Positions 5,312 through 6,691 of a stretch of DNA of 6,691 nucleotides are shown here, piece after piece. The translations under genes and the position numbers were made by a program. The stretch spans positions 1-6,691 of the forward strand of contig DATBHZ010000112.1 of the NCBI GenBank assembly GCA_036557185.1, given 5' to 3'. Origin of the DNA: DATBHZ01 sp036557185 (GTDB taxonomy: Bacteria; Actinomycetota; Acidimicrobiia; IMCC26256; JAENVU01). The notes beneath the pieces are model-generated. The model did not search any database, had not been told where the DNA came from, and saw only the letters and a program-made list of their open reading frames with translations. Numbering within the stretch: position 1 is the stretch's first letter; each line of letters opens with the position of its first letter.

Positions 5312-6565
5312 GTGGCGAAATTCGGAGACGGCGGCGATCTGCTGAAGTGCTCGTTCTGCGGAAAGAGCCAGAAGCAGGTCAAGAAGCTGATCGCCGGTCC
5401 AGGTGTGTACATCTGCGACGAGTGCATCGATCTCTGCAACGAGATCATCGAGGAAGAGCTCTCGCAGAGCACCGAGGTCAAGTTCGACGAGCTCCCCAAG
5501 CCACGCGAGATCTACGAGTACCTGAACGACTACGTGATCGGGCAGGAGCAGGCGAAGAAGATCCTCTCGGTCGCGGTCTACAACCACTACAAGCGCGTGC
5601 AGGCCGGCGCGTACGGCGACCCCGACGTCGAGCTCCAGAAGTCCAACATCCTGCTGATCGGCCCGACGGGTTGCGGCAAGACGTTGCTCGCACAGACGCT
5701 GGCCCGTCTGCTGAAGGTGCCGTTCGCGATCGCCGACGCGACCGCGCTCACCGAGGCCGGCTACGTCGGTGAGGACGTCGAGAACATCCTCCTGAAGCTC
5801 ATCCAGGCCGCGGACTACGACGTCAAGAAGGCCGAGACGGGCATCATCTACATCGACGAGATCGACAAGATCGCCCGCAAGGCCGAGAACCCGTCGATCA
5901 CGCGGGACGTGTCGGGCGAAGGCGTGCAGCAGGCACTGCTCAAGATCCTCGAGGGGACCACCGCGTCGGTCCCGCCGCAGGGCGGCCGCAAGCACCCGCA
6001 CCAGGAGTTTATCCAGATCGACACGACGAACATCCTGTTCATCTGCGGCGGTGCGTTCGCAGGCGTCGACACCATCATCGAGCAGCGCAAGGGCAACAAC
6101 GGCATCGGCTTCCGCGCCGAGGTGCGCGGCCAGAACGAGCAGGACCTCGGCGAGATCCTCTCGACGGTCATGCCCGAGGACCTCCTCAAGTTCGGGCTGA
6201 TCCCCGAGTTCGTCGGCCGACTCCCGGTCGTCACCGCGGTCCACAACCTCGATCAGGACGCGTTGATGCAGATCCTCGTCACGCCGAAGAACGCGCTTCT
6301 CAAGCAGTACCAGAAGTTCTTCCAGTTCGACGACGTCGACCTGCACTTCACCGACGACGCGCTCCAGGCAGTCGCCGAGCTCGCGCTCGAGCGCGGCACC
6401 GGCGCCCGCGGGCTACGCGCGATCCTCGAGGACGTGCTCCTCGAGGTCATGTACGACCTGCCGAGCCGCACCGACGTCACGCAGTGCGTGGTCGACCGCG
6501 CAACGGTCCTCGACCGAGTGCATCCCACCCTCGTCACCGACGACTCCGAACTGCGATCTGCCTGA
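5312..6565 (+). CDS. clpX: ATP-dependent Clp protease ATP-binding subunit ClpX
   Basis: ClpX is a hexameric AAA+ unfoldase in the cytosol that recognises degradation tags, pulls substrates through its pore using ATP and hands them to ClpP. The 417-residue protein is complete. The N-terminal zinc-binding domain has four cysteines (C13, C16, C35, C38) in CSFC and CDEC. The AAA+ core has Walker A GPTGCGKT (117-124), pore loop GYVG (150-153), Walker B IIYIDE (178-183), the RKH pore loop (226-228), the arginine finger R303 in EFVGRLP and the sensor-2 motif GARGLR (364-369). The loop residues I265-G266-F267 are the IGF tripeptide that docks into ClpP, so partnership with the preceding gene is directly supported. 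Cysteine in Walker A, where many homologues have serine, also occurs in mycobacterial ClpX as I remember it. The GTG start gives the expected MAKFGDGGDLLKCSFC opening. It is the last visible gene of the tig-clpP-clpX operon. Confidence 0.98.
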   Translation: MAKFGDGGDLLKCSFCGKSQKQVKKLIAGPGVYICDECIDLCNEIIEEELSQSTEVKFDELPKPREIYEYLNDYVIGQEQAKKILSVAVYNHYKRVQAGAYGDPDVELQKSNILLIGPTGCGKTLLAQTLARLLKVPFAIADATALTEAGYVGEDVENILLKLIQAADYDVKKAETGIIYIDEIDKIARKAENPSITRDVSGEGVQQALLKILEGTTASVPPQGGRKHPHQEFIQIDTTNILFICGGAFAGVDTIIEQRKGNNGIGFRAEVRGQNEQDLGEILSTVMPEDLLKFGLIPEFVGRLPVVTAVHNLDQDALMQILVTPKNALLKQYQKFFQFDDVDLHFTDDALQAVAELALERGTGARGLRAILEDVLLEVMYDLPSRTDVTQCVVDRATVLDRVHPTLVTDDSELRSA

Positions 6566-6571
6566 TTGCTC

Positions 6572-6613
6572 CGCTCGCTGCGGCGCAGGGTACCTGCGCC
6601 GCGGGCGCTCGCT
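6572..6613. repeat. CGCTCGCT direct repeat flanking a hairpin
   Basis: The octamer CGCTCGCT occurs at 6572-6579 and again at 6606-6613, on either side of the first post-clpX hairpin. CCGCGG also occurs twice (6599-6604 and 6614-6619) and could pair with itself around the second octamer. Such modular GC-rich spacing resembles dispersed intergenic repeats of high-GC genomes; from one copy this cannot be shown. Confidence 0.35.
6578..6604 (+). terminator. GC-rich hairpin after clpX, probable operon terminator
   Basis: GCGGCGCAGG (6580-6589) is the perfect reverse complement of CCTGCGCCGC (6593-6602), with a 3-nt loop. A U-G wobble and a further C-G pair extend the stem to 12 pairs (6578-6604). 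The stem begins 12 nt after the clpX stop. There is no T-tract, so if it terminates transcription it is of the U-less kind proposed for actinobacteria, or it acts as a 3'-end stabiliser. Confidence 0.5.
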
Positions 6614-6620
6614 CCGCGGT

Positions 6621-6654
6621 GTTCCTGCGCGCGGCCTTCGGCCGTGCTCGGAAC
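6621..6654. terminator. Second extended hairpin downstream of clpX
   Basis: GTTCC (6621-6625) pairs with GGAAC (6650-6654). After a small internal loop, GCGCGGCC (6629-6636) pairs with GGCCGTGC (6640-6647) with one G-U wobble, closing a TTC loop: 13 pairs in 34 nt. No T-tract follows. It may be a tandem terminator with the preceding hairpin, a bidirectional terminator, or part of a repeat element. Confidence 0.4.
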
Positions 6655-6677
6655 GGGTGACTGATTCGCGCGTTTCG

Positions 6678-6683
6678 TAGACT
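6678..6683 (+). promoter_or_regulatory. Candidate -10 element for a gene beyond the right edge
   Basis: TAGACT fits TANNNT and closely resembles the candidate tig hexamer TAGGCT. It lies 8 nt from the window end and downstream of the two hairpins, where the promoter of a next transcription unit is expected. The -35 region is unclear (GGGTGA at 17-nt spacing). No coding start is visible before the edge. Confidence 0.3.
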
Positions 6684-6691
6684 CAGTAGAT

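Noticed and set aside
5228..6346. Antisense 372-codon open frame opposite clpX
   Set aside because: It is a low-complexity shadow of strongly conserved clpX sequence, with no domain and no ribosome binding site that I could support.

Overview
The window is GC-rich, densely coded DNA from a bacterium, most likely an actinobacterium outside the well-studied genera. Three things point there. The ClpX and ClpP sequences read like actinobacterial ones, for example the GPTGCGKT Walker A motif and the GQAASAAAV active-site motif. GTG starts and TANNNT-type -10 hexamers are used. The aldehyde dehydrogenase carries the NNGQVCGAQ active-site variant that I remember from mycobacterial relatives. The class is not proven; a single clpP next to clpX argues against a typical Streptomyces or Mycobacterium layout.

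Left half, minus strand, read right to left: an NAD(P)-dependent aldehyde dehydrogenase (1673-3121) is followed after only 2 nt by a gene that runs off the left edge (1-1670). The second gene encodes a membrane-anchored protein with an HELTH zinc-peptidase motif. The two are almost certainly co-transcribed. I see no pathway link between them, and the substrate of each is unknown.

The divergent intergenic region (3122-3235) separates this pair from the right half. It holds a good ribosome binding site for the dehydrogenase, weak promoter candidates in both directions, and a perfect 10-bp inverted repeat ending exactly at the tig start codon. Its left arm can also pair with the first codons of tig, so two mutually exclusive hairpins are possible. 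This is the most unusual non-coding structure in the window.

Right half, plus strand: tig (trigger factor), clpP and clpX form a compact protein-quality-control operon. Trigger factor meets nascent chains at the ribosome exit. ClpX unfolds tagged or damaged proteins and feeds them to the ClpP serine-protease barrel. All key catalytic and interaction motifs are present, including the ClpX IGF loop that docks on ClpP. Only one clpP lies here.

After clpX (6566-6691) there is no gene. The segment holds two strong GC-rich hairpins, a repeated CGCTCGCT octamer, and a possible promoter for a gene starting beyond the right edge. I found no RNA genes, CRISPR arrays, insertion sequences or phage genes. 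The window is mostly housekeeping and shows no clear undescribed multi-gene system; the candidates for novelty are the membrane metallopeptidase and the tig leader structure.
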